Positions 51,300 to 61,101 of a stretch of 64,000 nucleotides of DNA are shown one piece after another. The notes beneath the pieces are model-generated. The model did no database searches, was not told where the DNA came from, and saw nothing but the letters and a program-made list of their open reading frames with translations. Every line of letters starts with the position of its first letter. Positions within the stretch are counted from its first letter, which is position 1. The position numbers were made by a program, and so were the translations under genes. This DNA comes from CAIZGX01 sp964385405 (lineage in GTDB: Bacteria > Bacteroidota > Bacteroidia > Flavobacteriales_D > Sanyastnellaceae): assembly GCA_964385405.1 (NCBI GenBank), contig CAYLOT010000007.1, positions 44,425-108,424 of the forward strand, read 5' to 3'.

Positions 51300-53978
51300 A
51301 TGAATAAGTTTTTGAAATTGTCTTGGCCACACGCAGTGGCAATTCTTTCACTTGTGATTTTAGCGAGTGTATATTTTTCTCCGCTTTGGCAAGGGTACGA
51401 TTTGAATCAACCCGATATTGTGCAATGGAGAGGCATGTCTCAAGAGCTTTCGAATTACCGCGAACTACACAACGAAGAGGCCCTTTGGTCGAATTCGATG
51501 TTTGGTGGAATGCCAGCCTATCAGGTTTCAACGGAGCACAACGCGAATTTACTTCGTCCGATTTTACTCACTCTTCGTCTAGGTTTGCCAGGTGCAATTG
51601 GAACTTTGTTTTTGTGCTTCTTGGGGTATTATATCCTTGGTTTGTGCCTTCGTCTAGGCCCATGGTATAGCCTCGTTGGTGCCGTGGCATTCGGATTCGC
51701 AACCATAAATATTTTATATCTCGGTGCTGGACATACAGGAAAGGTTACTTCAATCGCATTCTTGGCACCTGCGCTCGGTGGATTCATTCTCGCTTTTAGA
51801 GGAAGAGCTTATTTAGGTGGTGCCATCTTTATGCTTTTCTTGGGATTGAACATTGCTGCGAATCACCTTCAAATGACTTACTATTTGGCATTCTTGCTTG
51901 TAGCTGTAGCAATTGGAGAGTCTATTCGTTTGGTGATTGCAAAACAATTCAAAGCATTGGGAATGTCTTTGGCTGTGTTGGCTGTGGCAAGCGTAGTTGC
52001 TGTACTTCCAAGCGCGAGTAACTTAATGACAACCTACGAGTACAGCAAATACACCACGCGTGGTAGTTCAGACCTTACCCTTAAACCGAAAGAAAGTTCT
52101 AACATTGAACAAGAGGGTTTGAGTGGTTCATACATTCTAGACTACAACTTCGCTTCAGGTGAGCAATGGTCTTTGTTAATCCCGAATGCTAAGGGTGGTG
52201 CCTCTGCTGCAATTGGAGATAAAAACAAGGAAGCTATTCCGAATGCTGCTAAAGGCAACAAGAGTGTCAACAAGTTCAAAGATGATTTGAAAGGAACCAA
52301 TAGCTATTGGGGAGCACAACGCTTTACCGGTGGTGCGTTCTATTTCGGTGCTGCGATTATGACGTTATTCATCTTGGCATTTGTCGGATTGAAAGACGGA
52401 ATCAAATGGCCATTCTTGGTTATTACGCTGCTTGCACTCGGATTGTGTTTGAAGGAGATGACTGGATTGAATTCCTTGTTCATTGAAAAAATTCCGATGT
52501 ACAATAAGTTCCGCGATTCAAAAATGATTCTGGTTCTCATTCAAGTCATGGCTGCTGCTATGGGTATGATGTTCTTGAAGAAATTGGTTGAAGGCGAAGT
52601 AGCTTGGGGAAAGAACGGGAAGAAAATACTTACAGGAGCAGTTGCTGTTTTTGCAATTGTAATCATGTATTTAAATGTAAGTCCAAGTTCAACAGGAACC
52701 ATGATTAGCCCACAAGAGCAAGAGCAATTCGATCAGTTGTCGAAGAATGCTCCCAAGGAACAAGTGGCCATGGTCGATGAATACAGCAGCGCATTGCAAG
52801 ATGTTCGTGCTGAAATTTTCAAGGCAGATGCGAAGCGCACGTTGTTCTTGGTGTTACTTATTTCCGGTGGAGTGCTCTCGCTTGTATACGTGAACAACAA
52901 GACTTTGAAAATGGCTATTCTTCCAATTGTAGGGGTAATCGTTTTGTTCGATGGATTCAGCGTTTCAAGACGTTATTTGAATCTAGACAAAGAGAAGGGG
53001 GCGTACAAGAAGTTTGTAACCCTTGAAGAAAAAGAGATTCCGGTGAAGCCGAGCGCAGCAGACTTCTCAATTCTCGACTTGGAGAAACCATCAATTGCAG
53101 ATTTCGACAATAAGTCAAATGCTTTAGAGCAAGCCTTAACGAATTCAGGTATTTACGATCACGTGAAAACAAAGGGAGCTTTGAAGGAAGTTGCCAACTT
53201 CGGGGCGCTTCAACTGAACTCTGATTTCCGTGTGGCTCGTCTAGGCAATCCGTTCAACGATGCTGAGACTTCATTCTTCCACAAGAGTATAGGCGGTTAT
53301 CACGGTGCGAAGTTGAAGCGCATTCAGGAAGTAATCGATTTCCATTTGGCTGAAGAGTTAGATAGCGCATTAGCGTATTTGCAAGCGGGTACTTATGATT
53401 CATTGGGAGGTAGTCTTTCTGTGTTGAACATGCTGAATACCAAATACTACATCGGTAATCCAGAGCAGCCGGCTATTCCAAACAAATTCGCCATGGGCAA
53501 TGCTTGGTTTGTTTCCAAAGTGAAGACGACCAACAACAGCGATGAAGAAATGGTTGCGTTGGGTGAAATAGATGCGAAGATTGAAGCCACAACGCAAGCG
53601 GCTTTCTCTTCACAGTTTCATGCACCACAAGTTGCAGTGAACAGCACGGCTTCAGTGCGCATGTTGGCCTACGAAACCAAAGTGTTGCGCTACGAAGTGA
53701 ATAACACTTCAGCAGAAGCACAGCCTGTTGTATTCAGTGAAATCTATTATCCGGAAGGCTGGATTTGCAGAATCGATGGCAACGAAGTGGAAGCAGCACG
53801 TGTCAACTATATTCTTCGCGGAGCAATGATTCCTGCGGGAACGCACACTGTTGAATGGTCTTTCGAACCAAAGGTTTGGGAGAAAGGAACAACCATATCT
53901 TACGCAGGATCGGCATTGCTTTTCGCATTGCTAGCCTTTGCTGGATTCATGGTTTACCGCGAAGAGAAGAAAGCGTAA
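51300..53978 (+). CDS. YfhO family membrane protein
   Basis: An 892-residue polytopic protein with about fourteen helices and a large soluble loop. The N-terminus has the YfhO-type periplasmic motif (YFSPLWQGYDLNQPDIVQWRG). The C-terminal part contains extracytoplasmic beta-rich sequence before a final helix. YfhO relatives are GT-C-like and act in glycosylation of lipid-linked or lipoteichoic polymers in Firmicutes; the substrate here is unknown. It is the third gene after gldA and ends 1 bp before the convergent membrane-protein gene. Confidence 0.85.
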   Translation: MNKFLKLSWPHAVAILSLVILASVYFSPLWQGYDLNQPDIVQWRGMSQELSNYRELHNEEALWSNSMFGGMPAYQVSTEHNANLLRPILLTLRLGLPGAIGTLFLCFLGYYILGLCLRLGPWYSLVGAVAFGFATINILYLGAGHTGKVTSIAFLAPALGGFILAFRGRAYLGGAIFMLFLGLNIAANHLQMTYYLAFLLVAVAIGESIRLVIAKQFKALGMSLAVLAVASVVAVLPSASNLMTTYEYSKYTTRGSSDLTLKPKESSNIEQEGLSGSYILDYNFASGEQWSLLIPNAKGGASAAIGDKNKEAIPNAAKGNKSVNKFKDDLKGTNSYWGAQRFTGGAFYFGAAIMTLFILAFVGLKDGIKWPFLVITLLALGLCLKEMTGLNSLFIEKIPMYNKFRDSKMILVLIQVMAAAMGMMFLKKLVEGEVAWGKNGKKILTGAVAVFAIVIMYLNVSPSSTGTMISPQEQEQFDQLSKNAPKEQVAMVDEYSSALQDVRAEIFKADAKRTLFLVLLISGGVLSLVYVNNKTLKMAILPIVGVIVLFDGFSVSRRYLNLDKEKGAYKKFVTLEEKEIPVKPSAADFSILDLEKPSIADFDNKSNALEQALTNSGIYDHVKTKGALKEVANFGALQLNSDFRVARLGNPFNDAETSFFHKSIGGYHGAKLKRIQEVIDFHLAEELDSALAYLQAGTYDSLGGSLSVLNMLNTKYYIGNPEQPAIPNKFAMGNAWFVSKVKTTNNSDEEMVALGEIDAKIEATTQAAFSSQFHAPQVAVNSTASVRMLAYETKVLRYEVNNTSAEAQPVVFSEIYYPEGWICRIDGNEVEAARVNYILRGAMIPAGTHTVEWSFEPKVWEKGTTISYAGSALLFALLAFAGFMVYREEKKA

Positions 53979-54695
53979 TTACAAAACGGGCTTCTCGTGA
54001 TGCGTGAGGTTTTGAACCAACAACGCGGCATTGGAAGCCAGAATGAGTGGGAAGATTACAGTCACAAACCATCCGTATGGAAAGTGAGTCGCTGCATAGT
54101 TCGGTTGCGTTAGTCCAAGCCATTGCGAATCACTCGGTACGCTTCCTAACACAAGAATGTACTGCCAAACAATAGAGGCAATTCCGACAACATTAAAAAT
54201 TGAAAAAGCAAGTTTATACTTGCTTTTTTTCTTGGGGAAAATAGGCATGCAAACTAAGGCAAGAACCCCAAAGGCAATGTCGAAATTCATTCCGTAAAAG
54301 GTCATTTCCCACGGTGTTTGTCTCCATGTAGCTAAAATGTAGAACATAGATGCAATAGGAATTCTCAGATACTGCAAGCTATACAACCAAGAAGGACGAA
54401 GTGCCCTTAAAAACCTTGCTCCGCGAGGTGTGAAGACTAATAACAGAATTAATACCGATGTGAAAACAATTGGGAACAGTAAATGTCCCGTTCCCGTTTT
54501 CTTGTCCATATACCAACGATTGAGTGCCAGTGTAGCTTGAAAAATTGACCATCCCAACAAAGCGAGAGCGAACACATGCGCGCGCTGCTGAGCTCTGTGG
54601 TGTCCACGAACAAGAGCGTAAGTCATCATCATGCCTGCAAGTACGGTGATAATACAGGTCACTACAATTAGCGAAAAGGGAAGGTTTTCAATCAT
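53979..54695 (-). CDS. Integral membrane protein of unknown function
   Basis: A 238-residue protein with about seven hydrophobic helices. The middle contains MTFYGMNFDI, a pattern I associate with an unnamed Bacteroidota membrane family. It starts 2 bp after the DCC oxidoreductase gene, so they are probably cotranscribed. No catalytic motif is visible. I do not assign a function. Confidence 0.7.
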   Translation of the reverse strand: MIENLPFSLIVVTCIITVLAGMMMTYALVRGHHRAQQRAHVFALALLGWSIFQATLALNRWYMDKKTGTGHLLFPIVFTSVLILLLVFTPRGARFLRALRPSWLYSLQYLRIPIASMFYILATWRQTPWEMTFYGMNFDIAFGVLALVCMPIFPKKKSKYKLAFSIFNVVGIASIVWQYILVLGSVPSDSQWLGLTQPNYAATHFPYGWFVTVIFPLILASNAALLVQNLTHHEKPVL

Positions 54696-54697
54696 GT

Positions 54698-55093
54698 CTA
54701 TGGAAGTATTTTCGATTGCAAGGTAGGGTCAAATTCACAAGTGTTATTTCCGTTTATACGATGTCTGTTTCTCGCAATAAAATTATAAATCGCATTCACT
54801 AAAAAAAGCGGACAAATGAAAGTCAGCATTAACAATAGCGAGAGGGGTGCATTCACTTCACGAAACAACCGACGAAGCGCCAGTCCTTTGTGGTATTTTT
54901 TTCCATTTACTACCAAAATAATTCCAGCAAGTGAAGTACGTTCTTCATGACAAAGATGGTGTTCAGCCTCTTTTCCCTTCAATCCAGAAAAATACAAATC
55001 AGAGTGAAGCGCATGGCAGTGAATACGTTGCACCCAACGGTTGCAGAAGAGACAATCGCTGTCGAAAAAAAGTATCTTTTTGGAGTTTAACAT
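54698..55093 (-). CDS. DCC family thiol-disulfide oxidoreductase (DUF393)
   Basis: A 131-residue protein with the DxDC-type motif DSDCLFC (Cys14 and Cys17) and the family's later segment GLALRRLFREVNAPL. DCC proteins are predicted thioredoxin-like oxidoreductases. It is paired with a polytopic membrane protein, which may be its partner; that is inference. An exact -7 box lies 14 bp before the ATG on the minus strand. Confidence 0.88.
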   Translation of the reverse strand: MLNSKKILFFDSDCLFCNRWVQRIHCHALHSDLYFSGLKGKEAEHHLCHEERTSLAGIILVVNGKKYHKGLALRRLFREVNAPLSLLLMLTFICPLFLVNAIYNFIARNRHRINGNNTCEFDPTLQSKILP

Positions 55094-55107
55094 TCTGAAG
55101 GAATAAA

Positions 55108-55115
55108 CAAAGTTA
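55108..55115 (-). promoter_or_regulatory. Candidate -7 box for the DCC gene
   Basis: TAACTTTG on the minus strand, 14 bp before the ATG at 55093. It is close to the divergent box at 55131. Confidence 0.45.
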
Positions 55116-55130
55116 ACCTTGAAGTGTCTT

Positions 55131-55138
55131 TACCTTTG
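55131..55138 (+). promoter_or_regulatory. Candidate -7 box for the FemAB/GNAT-like gene
   Basis: TACCTTTG, an exact match, 17 bp before the ATG at 55156. It supports that start over an internal ATG at 55231. Confidence 0.45.
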
Positions 55139-55155
55139 CAAATCTGTAGCGAATT

Positions 55156-56418
55156 ATGGTAAACTGTTGTGTGTTTGGTGAACGAAAGAAGGTGCGATGG
55201 TCACTGGGCTCTTCCGAGCTTAGTTATACCATGACCGATAAGTTTGCCGATATCCCAACAGAAATGTGGGATATTTTGAACCATGAGCAGAACGTTTTTC
55301 TTTCCTCAAACTACTTATCGGCTCTTTCGAAATGTTGGGAAGGAAACCTGTTTTACATTTTGTTTTTCAAGGATGAAATGCCAATTGGTATTGCGGTTTT
55401 GCAATATACCTATTTTGTTTCAGGAGAATTGAAATCGCACGTAGACGTTGAAGGCGGAGCAGGTTTTGTTGCTCGTGTTTTTGGAAGACAGTCGCGTCAA
55501 TATCCACTGGTGGTGTGTGGAAGTCCGTTTTGTACTGGACCGCACGGATATATTTTTCAAAAGGAAATTGAGGTGGAAGAAGCCACAACGGCGTTGTGCT
55601 ATGCCCTCACCGATGTTATTCATTTTTTACGGAAGAGTAACAGAGATACACAGGCGGTTGTGGTGAAAGATTTTTACCCGAAAGATTACGATGCATTGTA
55701 TGAACTGAAAGGATGTGGTTTTCATACATTCGCAGTAGATCATCATTTGAAGATGCCTTTCGATAAAAATTGGAAGACCTTCGACGATTATTTGAATGCA
55801 TTAAATACGAAGTTCAGGACGAAAGCGAAAGCCGCATTGAAAAAATGCGAGGGCGTTGAAACCCGCAGCTGGAGTGCCGAAGACTTGGAAGCAAATGCAA
55901 CTTTGGTTCAGGCATTGTATAGAAATGTATATGATCGCGCAGAGTTCGCCATGGAGCCTTTAACAACCGAATTCTTGGTTGAATTGAAAAGAGCACTTCA
56001 AGAGAAAATGCTTATTCAGGCGTTCTATGTAGCGAATGAAATTGTCGGATATCAGATCGCACTCATCAACAACAAAGAATTAGAAGCGTTTTTGGTTGGA
56101 GTCGATTACGATGCAAACGCCTCGTATGGTCTTTATTCCAACATGCTTCTTTCATTTGTGAAGTGGGCCATTGAAGAGCAATGTGAAGAAATTGCATTTG
56201 GAAGAACAGCAGGAGAAATTAAGTCCACTTTTGGTGCTGTTCCGGTTGAAATGCGCATCGCACTGCGTCATCCAGGAAAATTGAGAAACGCATTATTGAA
56301 ATTATTCTTTACGAAAGTTCATCCAGGAAGTGAGCCGCAACGTTTTCCATTCAAACAAGAATGGCAAAGTGTATTAGATATTAAACAGAGGGAATGGAAT
56401 TCCCAAGAACATGGCTAA
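55156..56418 (+). CDS. GNAT_6/FemAB-like acyltransferase
   Basis: A 420-residue protein with two related acetyltransferase folds. Marker segments are TKFRTKAKAALKKCEGVETRSW near the middle and QIALINNKELEAFLVGVDYDANASYGLYSNMLLSF with EIAFGRTAGEIKSTFGA near the C-terminus, which match GNAT_6/BioF2-like proteins. The overlap of 8 bp with an MFS exporter gene suggests that the product or its modification is exported, as for siderophores or peptides; this is inference. The start at 55156 fits the upstream -7 box. Confidence 0.8.
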   Translation: MVNCCVFGERKKVRWSLGSSELSYTMTDKFADIPTEMWDILNHEQNVFLSSNYLSALSKCWEGNLFYILFFKDEMPIGIAVLQYTYFVSGELKSHVDVEGGAGFVARVFGRQSRQYPLVVCGSPFCTGPHGYIFQKEIEVEEATTALCYALTDVIHFLRKSNRDTQAVVVKDFYPKDYDALYELKGCGFHTFAVDHHLKMPFDKNWKTFDDYLNALNTKFRTKAKAALKKCEGVETRSWSAEDLEANATLVQALYRNVYDRAEFAMEPLTTEFLVELKRALQEKMLIQAFYVANEIVGYQIALINNKELEAFLVGVDYDANASYGLYSNMLLSFVKWAIEEQCEEIAFGRTAGEIKSTFGAVPVEMRIALRHPGKLRNALLKLFFTKVHPGSEPQRFPFKQEWQSVLDIKQREWNSQEHG

Positions 56419-57661
56419 TTCAACTAAAAAAGAGCGCTGGATACTTGTTGCATTGGCAGCCATTCAGTTCACGAACATTGTAGACTTCATGATCATGATG
56501 CCTATGGGCGATATCTTGAAGCGCGATTTGGAAATTGGTCCGGCTGGATTTGGTTGGTTGGTGAGTTCTTATGGATTGGCAGCAGGAGTGACTTCTTTCT
56601 TGGGTGTGTTTTACCTCGATAATCTTCCGCGAAAGAAAGCACTGCTTTTTGCATACTTGGGATTTATGCTGGGAACAGTAAGTAGCGCGTTGGTTCCAAC
56701 CACAGATAACAATGAATTGAATTATTATCTCTTTGTCGGAACACGAATTTTAACAGGAATTACTGGGGGACTTTTAGGCGGATTAGTCATGTCTATTGTA
56801 GCCGATGTTTTCCCAATGGAAAGAAGAGGGAAAGCGGTTGCGGCAGTTACTCTTGCCTTTTCGTTGGCGTCTATTTTGGGTGTTCCTATGGCCCTAACAA
56901 TGGTAGATTTTTTTGATGGAAACTGGCATGTACCGTTTTACATGGTTAGTGCGTTGAGTCTTCCTTTCTGGTTCATGGCATGGAAAACACTTCCGCCGTT
57001 GCGCGATCACTTGGAACGCAGAACGCACAAGTTCCAACCCATGGAAACCTTCAAGGCTTCCTTCTCAAATGTGGCGCAGCGCAATGCGTTACTCTTCACC
57101 GTGTTGCTGGTACTTGGACAGTTCACCATTATTTCATTCCTAACTCCATATATGATTTCCAACGTGAAATTGGAACAACACGAAGTGAAGTACATCTATT
57201 TGGTTGGCGGATTCTGCACGGTAATCAGTAGCATTTTAATTGGAAGAGCTGTAGATAAAATTGGAAGATTCAAGGTATTCGGATTCTTTGCTTTGCTTTC
57301 GCTCATTCCTATTTTCATTAACACAAATTTGCCTGAAACCGATTTGTGGATTGTTTTAACCATAGCCGGATTTTTCTTCGTTATGGTAACTGGAAGAATG
57401 ATTCCGGCGAATACCATTATTAGCGGTGTGGTGAACCCCAAGCACCGCGCAGGTTTTATGAGTTTGAATTCAGCGGCACAAAGTACTGCTTCTGGAATTA
57501 GTGCGGCCCTGGCAGGAAGCATCATTACCCAATCAAACACCAACGAACCTTTAGAGAATTATCATATTGTTGGATACGTGGCCATGTGCTTCACGCTCAT
57601 GGCTTTCTTCATTATGCTTCGTTTGAAAAACTTGGCGAAAAAAGTTCAAGAAAACAATTAA
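56411..57661 (+). CDS. MFS transporter, DHA1-type
   Basis: A 416-residue transporter with twelve helices in two halves. Features typical of drug:H+ antiporter-1 proteins include TNIVDFMIMMPMGDIL in helix 1 and the GTRILTGITGGLLGGLVMSIVADVFPMERRGKA region between helices 4 and 5. The substrate is unknown. It overlaps the acyltransferase by 8 bp. Confidence 0.88.
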   Translation: MANSTKKERWILVALAAIQFTNIVDFMIMMPMGDILKRDLEIGPAGFGWLVSSYGLAAGVTSFLGVFYLDNLPRKKALLFAYLGFMLGTVSSALVPTTDNNELNYYLFVGTRILTGITGGLLGGLVMSIVADVFPMERRGKAVAAVTLAFSLASILGVPMALTMVDFFDGNWHVPFYMVSALSLPFWFMAWKTLPPLRDHLERRTHKFQPMETFKASFSNVAQRNALLFTVLLVLGQFTIISFLTPYMISNVKLEQHEVKYIYLVGGFCTVISSILIGRAVDKIGRFKVFGFFALLSLIPIFINTNLPETDLWIVLTIAGFFFVMVTGRMIPANTIISGVVNPKHRAGFMSLNSAAQSTASGISAALAGSIITQSNTNEPLENYHIVGYVAMCFTLMAFFIMLRLKNLAKKVQENN

Positions 57662-57671
57662 ATTCGCAAGC

Positions 57672-57917
57672 ATGAGATTGATAGAAACAATTCCGCATCC
57701 GAAAATTCGAATAGCCGTTCACGCGTACAACGGTAAATGGATTGTTGAATTTGAGGCTGCGGCGTATCGTCAAGCTATAAAAATCGATCAAGAAGCCGTT
57801 CCTTCAATTGAAAAAGTTAGGGCGTTAATCAATACAGAATTCATTACCGAAATTGAAAATCAATTTCAAAATTTACACAAAGCATGGAGCCTCAATTTTC
57901 AGAAAACAAACCTGTGA
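57672..57917 (+). CDS. Small conserved-looking protein, unknown function
   Basis: An 81-residue soluble protein with a beta-alpha pattern (IRIAVHAYNGKWIVEFEAAAYRQAIKI). It follows the MFS gene by 10 bp and overlaps the OmpH-like gene by 34 bp in another frame. The reading frame is continuous and lies in a packed operon, so it is probably real, but no family is recognised. Confidence 0.6.
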   Translation: MRLIETIPHPKIRIAVHAYNGKWIVEFEAAAYRQAIKIDQEAVPSIEKVRALINTEFITEIENQFQNLHKAWSLNFQKTNL

Positions 57918-58537
57918 AGAAACCATTTGCGTTCAATTTAATATTGGTCATTCTTTTTGCCGGAACATTCGTAGCCCTAATGGTTATGTGGAGCAAGTTG
58001 AACACTGCTATGGAGTTGGCAGAGAAGTCGAAGGTGGTTGACACCATTAGCCCAGGACAAATGAAGATTGCCTATGTGAATCTAGACTCTTTGAATGCTA
58101 ATTATTTATTTATTACAGAAAAATCTGCTGAACTTGAGAAAAACGCAACCGCTGCAGAAACAAAAGTGAAGAACGAGGCAGCTATGCGTCAGAAAGAAGT
58201 AGATGAATTGATTGCATACGCTCAGAAAGGAAATCTTCCTGCAGATGAGCAAGCTACCGTTCAAAACAGATTGGGACAGTTGCAAAATGAATTGGCTCAA
58301 ATTCAACAAAGAGAAGAAGAGATGCTTATGCAAAGCGAAGCTGCCCTTCAAGAAGATTTAAGAAAGAAGTTGGAAGTGTATACTGCCAACTACGCAAAGG
58401 CTAACGGATGGGATTATATTTTCTCTTACCAAAGTACCGCGCCACTTATTCTTTTCGCTAATCCAATTTACGATTTGACTGGTGAGATCGTGAAGGGATT
58501 GAACGCAGAATATGAAACTGAAAAACAAGGAAAGTAA
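57884..58537 (+). CDS. OmpH/Skp family protein with membrane anchor
   Basis: A 217-residue protein with one N-terminal helix (about 17-37, no cleavage site evident). A long coiled-coil region follows (about 75-165), flanked by IAYVNLDSLNANYLF and YIFSYQSTAPLILFANPIYDLT, the strands of the Skp trimer body. OmpH/Skp proteins are periplasmic chaperones for outer-membrane proteins; this one appears tethered to the inner membrane. It ends 1 bp inside the DUF4924 start. Confidence 0.86.
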   Translation: MEPQFSENKPVKKPFAFNLILVILFAGTFVALMVMWSKLNTAMELAEKSKVVDTISPGQMKIAYVNLDSLNANYLFITEKSAELEKNATAAETKVKNEAAMRQKEVDELIAYAQKGNLPADEQATVQNRLGQLQNELAQIQQREEEMLMQSEAALQEDLRKKLEVYTANYAKANGWDYIFSYQSTAPLILFANPIYDLTGEIVKGLNAEYETEKQGK

Positions 58538-59085
58538 TGACCATTGCTGAACGTAAATACGCAGAGAACATCTCGGAATATGTTATCTATATGTGGCAAA
58601 TGCAAGACTTGCTGCGTGCGGTAAACCTCGATGCTGAAGCACTCGATGGTTTCTTGCGTTCCTTCCTTCCAACCGAAGAAAAAATTCAGGAAGAAAAAAT
58701 ATGGTTCGCTAATTTGGCGAAAAGTATGAAGCGTAGCAGTGCAGAAGAAAAAGGAAATGTTGAAGAACTACAAGAAGTAATTTCAGAATTGAATTTGCTT
58801 CACACAACGCTTACAACATTGCTTCGGGACGATGAATACATTGCAGCGAATGAACGAGCGAAAGAGAATCTTGATGCGTATCGTGAAAGGACGAACGGAA
58901 AAGCATTGAGCGATGTAGAGGCCTATCTTACGGCCTTGTACGGTTTGCTAATGCTTCGACTTCGAAAACAAGAAATCTCTGAAGAAACGCAAGACGCAAT
59001 GAAGACATTTTCAGATGTAATGGCTCTATTAGCGCTTCAATACAACAAAATGAAGAAGGGCGAATCTGTTCAGCATTTGAACTAG
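58537..59085 (+). CDS. DUF4924 family protein
   Basis: A 182-residue all-helical soluble protein of the Bacteroidota family DUF4924. The IAERKYAENISEYVIYMWQMQDLLR start and the SDVEAYLTALYGLLMLRLRK region are typical. The function is unknown. It shares one base with the OmpH-like gene and overlaps the convergent dtd by 4 bp. Confidence 0.82.
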   Translation: MTIAERKYAENISEYVIYMWQMQDLLRAVNLDAEALDGFLRSFLPTEEKIQEEKIWFANLAKSMKRSSAEEKGNVEELQEVISELNLLHTTLTTLLRDDEYIAANERAKENLDAYRERTNGKALSDVEAYLTALYGLLMLRLRKQEISEETQDAMKTFSDVMALLALQYNKMKKGESVQHLN

Positions 59086-59516
59086 TCGAAGACAATCGTT
59101 ACCGGTCCGTCGTTTACCAATTCAACTTTCATATCGGCACCGAAAATTCCTGTTTCAACTTTTGAAATTCGATTGCGCATTTCAGCAATAAAAAATTCAT
59201 AAAGTGGAATGGCTTGTTCAGGGCGAGCGGCTTCAATAAAACTCGGACGATTTCCTTTCTTTGTGTCCGCGTACAAGGTGAATTGACTTACAATCAGCAC
59301 ACTTCCATATACATCTAAAACGCTCTTGTTCATCTTTCCTTCTTCGTCTGAAAAAATGCGCAACTTCACAATTTTTTCAAGGGTTGGAATAATGCTTTCT
59401 TCGGTGTCTGTGGAAGAAAATCCAATGAGCAACAGGAGCCCTTGCTCAATGCTTCCAACTATCTTGGAATCTACTTTTACAGAGGCGCTCGATACGCGTT
59501 GAAGAACAATTTTCAT
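59082..59516 (-). CDS. dtd: D-aminoacyl-tRNA deacylase
   Basis: A 144-residue DTD enzyme that removes D-amino acids (and glycine from tRNA-Ala) from charged tRNA. The SQFTLYAD motif and the NDGPVTI loop with the cross-subunit Gly-Pro are complete. It is convergent with DUF4924 and overlaps it by 4 bp; it lies 8 bp after the GT-C-like gene on the minus strand. Confidence 0.94.
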   Translation of the reverse strand: MKIVLQRVSSASVKVDSKIVGSIEQGLLLLIGFSSTDTEESIIPTLEKIVKLRIFSDEEGKMNKSVLDVYGSVLIVSQFTLYADTKKGNRPSFIEAARPEQAIPLYEFFIAEMRNRISKVETGIFGADMKVELVNDGPVTIVFD

Positions 59517-59524
59517 GAATGAAT

Positions 59525-61045
59525 TTATTGAGGTTTTACAATGCCGCTTTCAAAAAGAAAGACATCGGTGGGTTCAGAATTCTGAACAAGCATCCAACCC
59601 TTTTCTTTGTTGTGCTTCAAAATATTCAAATGTTGAAACTTACTTCTGTCCCAACGCGTGGTGTCTTTTCCATGCAAAAGAATGGTTGGAAAAACAGTCT
59701 TGTTGTATTCTGAAATAAGCCATCTCCTTCTTTCGTAATGTGGAATGTAGGTGGAAGGAAAATCAGACTGCAAGCACTGACAACCATAGGTTATGGGCTG
59801 TTCAGGGGTGTCTCCGGTTACAGCAACAAACAGGGCAGGATGATTTCCGAATTCAATCATTTCCTTGCATTGCTTTTTCAGGGTGTCAATTCGTTCAACA
59901 TGCACGTACCAGGCTTTCTCTTTATCAAGGGCGTTCTCGAGAAGCGGCGAAAAGAAAAAAACTTTTATACCGAACGAAACAACAACAAGCAACAGCGCAA
60001 TGCGATTGAATTTCAATTTATTTTTTGTGGAAAGAAAGGCGTAGAAGTAGAGTGAAAGGAAGATGAACACGAACGGAAGGGCGAGGAAAAATCTTCCACC
60101 TGAAAAGAAAAGTGAATAGCCACTTTCCTTTGTTTTTTCCATGAAGAGCGAACCGAGAATAGCCAACAGAACGAAGGCAATGGTCCACGCTTCGAGGCGT
60201 TTGTTTTTCTTCCACAATAAAATTATTGCAGCTGGAAGTAAGAGCACGCTTATAAATCCGAAGCGCCAAAACAGCGGTGAAACCTGATCGAAATAATTGT
60301 TGAAACGGTATATGGTCTCAAGGAAGCTGGTCCAACTGAGTTTCACGCTGGGTGCTACGTGAATAAGCAATTCCGGATGCGTGTGGTAATATAGAAAGTT
60401 GAAGTAGAAGGGAAGTATTCCGAGGATAAAACCAGAACCGAAGAAAAGTGCTGCACGTAAAATGAATTTCTTGTTCCAATGAATGCTGGGAATAATAAGT
60501 GGAAGAAGCAAGGCGCTGTTCAAATTTCCGTAAAGTCCCAGTCCAATAAAAAGTCCAGCGAACACCAAAGAGAGGTTCGTTCGGAAATATTTCCAACAGA
60601 ATAATCCAAGACTTACAAAAAAGATTCCGCCAACGAATCCACGAGGAATGGCTGTGAGTAGGCTGTATTCGAGTGGAAGTAAGAGGCAAACGATCAGAGG
60701 AATGAGGGCAGATTGGGCCGATAATTTTTGTTTGAAATAAAACGCTAAAAGAAAAAACGGAGTGGTTGAAAGGATGAGTGTTGCGAGCGGAAGTGCTGCG
60801 TAAACAGGAAATCCGATTTTCATGAAAGGTACGGCCAGCAAGGGTTCTATGTTAGGACCGTAGCTTTGTCCGTAAAAGCATGGTCCGTGAAAAACACCGT
60901 TCGAAAGGTCGGTGGCCACTTGCCACAAAAGCGTTTGATCGCTGTCTGTGTATTGAATGGAAAAGAAGAAATACACCAGCATTTTTTCAACAAGTATGAA
61001 AGCTGAGAGCACGTAAAAGAGTCTGTTGTATTGCTGCTGGTTCAT
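59525..61045 (-). CDS. Polytopic membrane protein, GT-C-like
   Basis: A 506-residue protein with about eleven to thirteen helices and a C-terminal soluble tail. The first periplasmic loop has YTDSDQTLLWQVATDLSNG and GQSYGPNIEPLLAVP, which is the acidic-loop layout of dolichyl/undecaprenyl-phosphate-mannose type glycosyltransferases (GT-C). The exact reaction is unknown. ATG 61045 is chosen; an earlier in-frame ATG lies at 61078. Confidence 0.7.
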   Translation of the reverse strand: MNQQQYNRLFYVLSAFILVEKMLVYFFFSIQYTDSDQTLLWQVATDLSNGVFHGPCFYGQSYGPNIEPLLAVPFMKIGFPVYAALPLATLILSTTPFFLLAFYFKQKLSAQSALIPLIVCLLLPLEYSLLTAIPRGFVGGIFFVSLGLFCWKYFRTNLSLVFAGLFIGLGLYGNLNSALLLPLIIPSIHWNKKFILRAALFFGSGFILGILPFYFNFLYYHTHPELLIHVAPSVKLSWTSFLETIYRFNNYFDQVSPLFWRFGFISVLLLPAAIILLWKKNKRLEAWTIAFVLLAILGSLFMEKTKESGYSLFFSGGRFFLALPFVFIFLSLYFYAFLSTKNKLKFNRIALLLVVVSFGIKVFFFSPLLENALDKEKAWYVHVERIDTLKKQCKEMIEFGNHPALFVAVTGDTPEQPITYGCQCLQSDFPSTYIPHYERRRWLISEYNKTVFPTILLHGKDTTRWDRSKFQHLNILKHNKEKGWMLVQNSEPTDVFLFESGIVKPQ

Positions 61046-61101
61046 GGTTAAATGTCCACAAAGGATGAAGACTTGCACAAGTTATTATATTTTCGTGAGG
61101 A

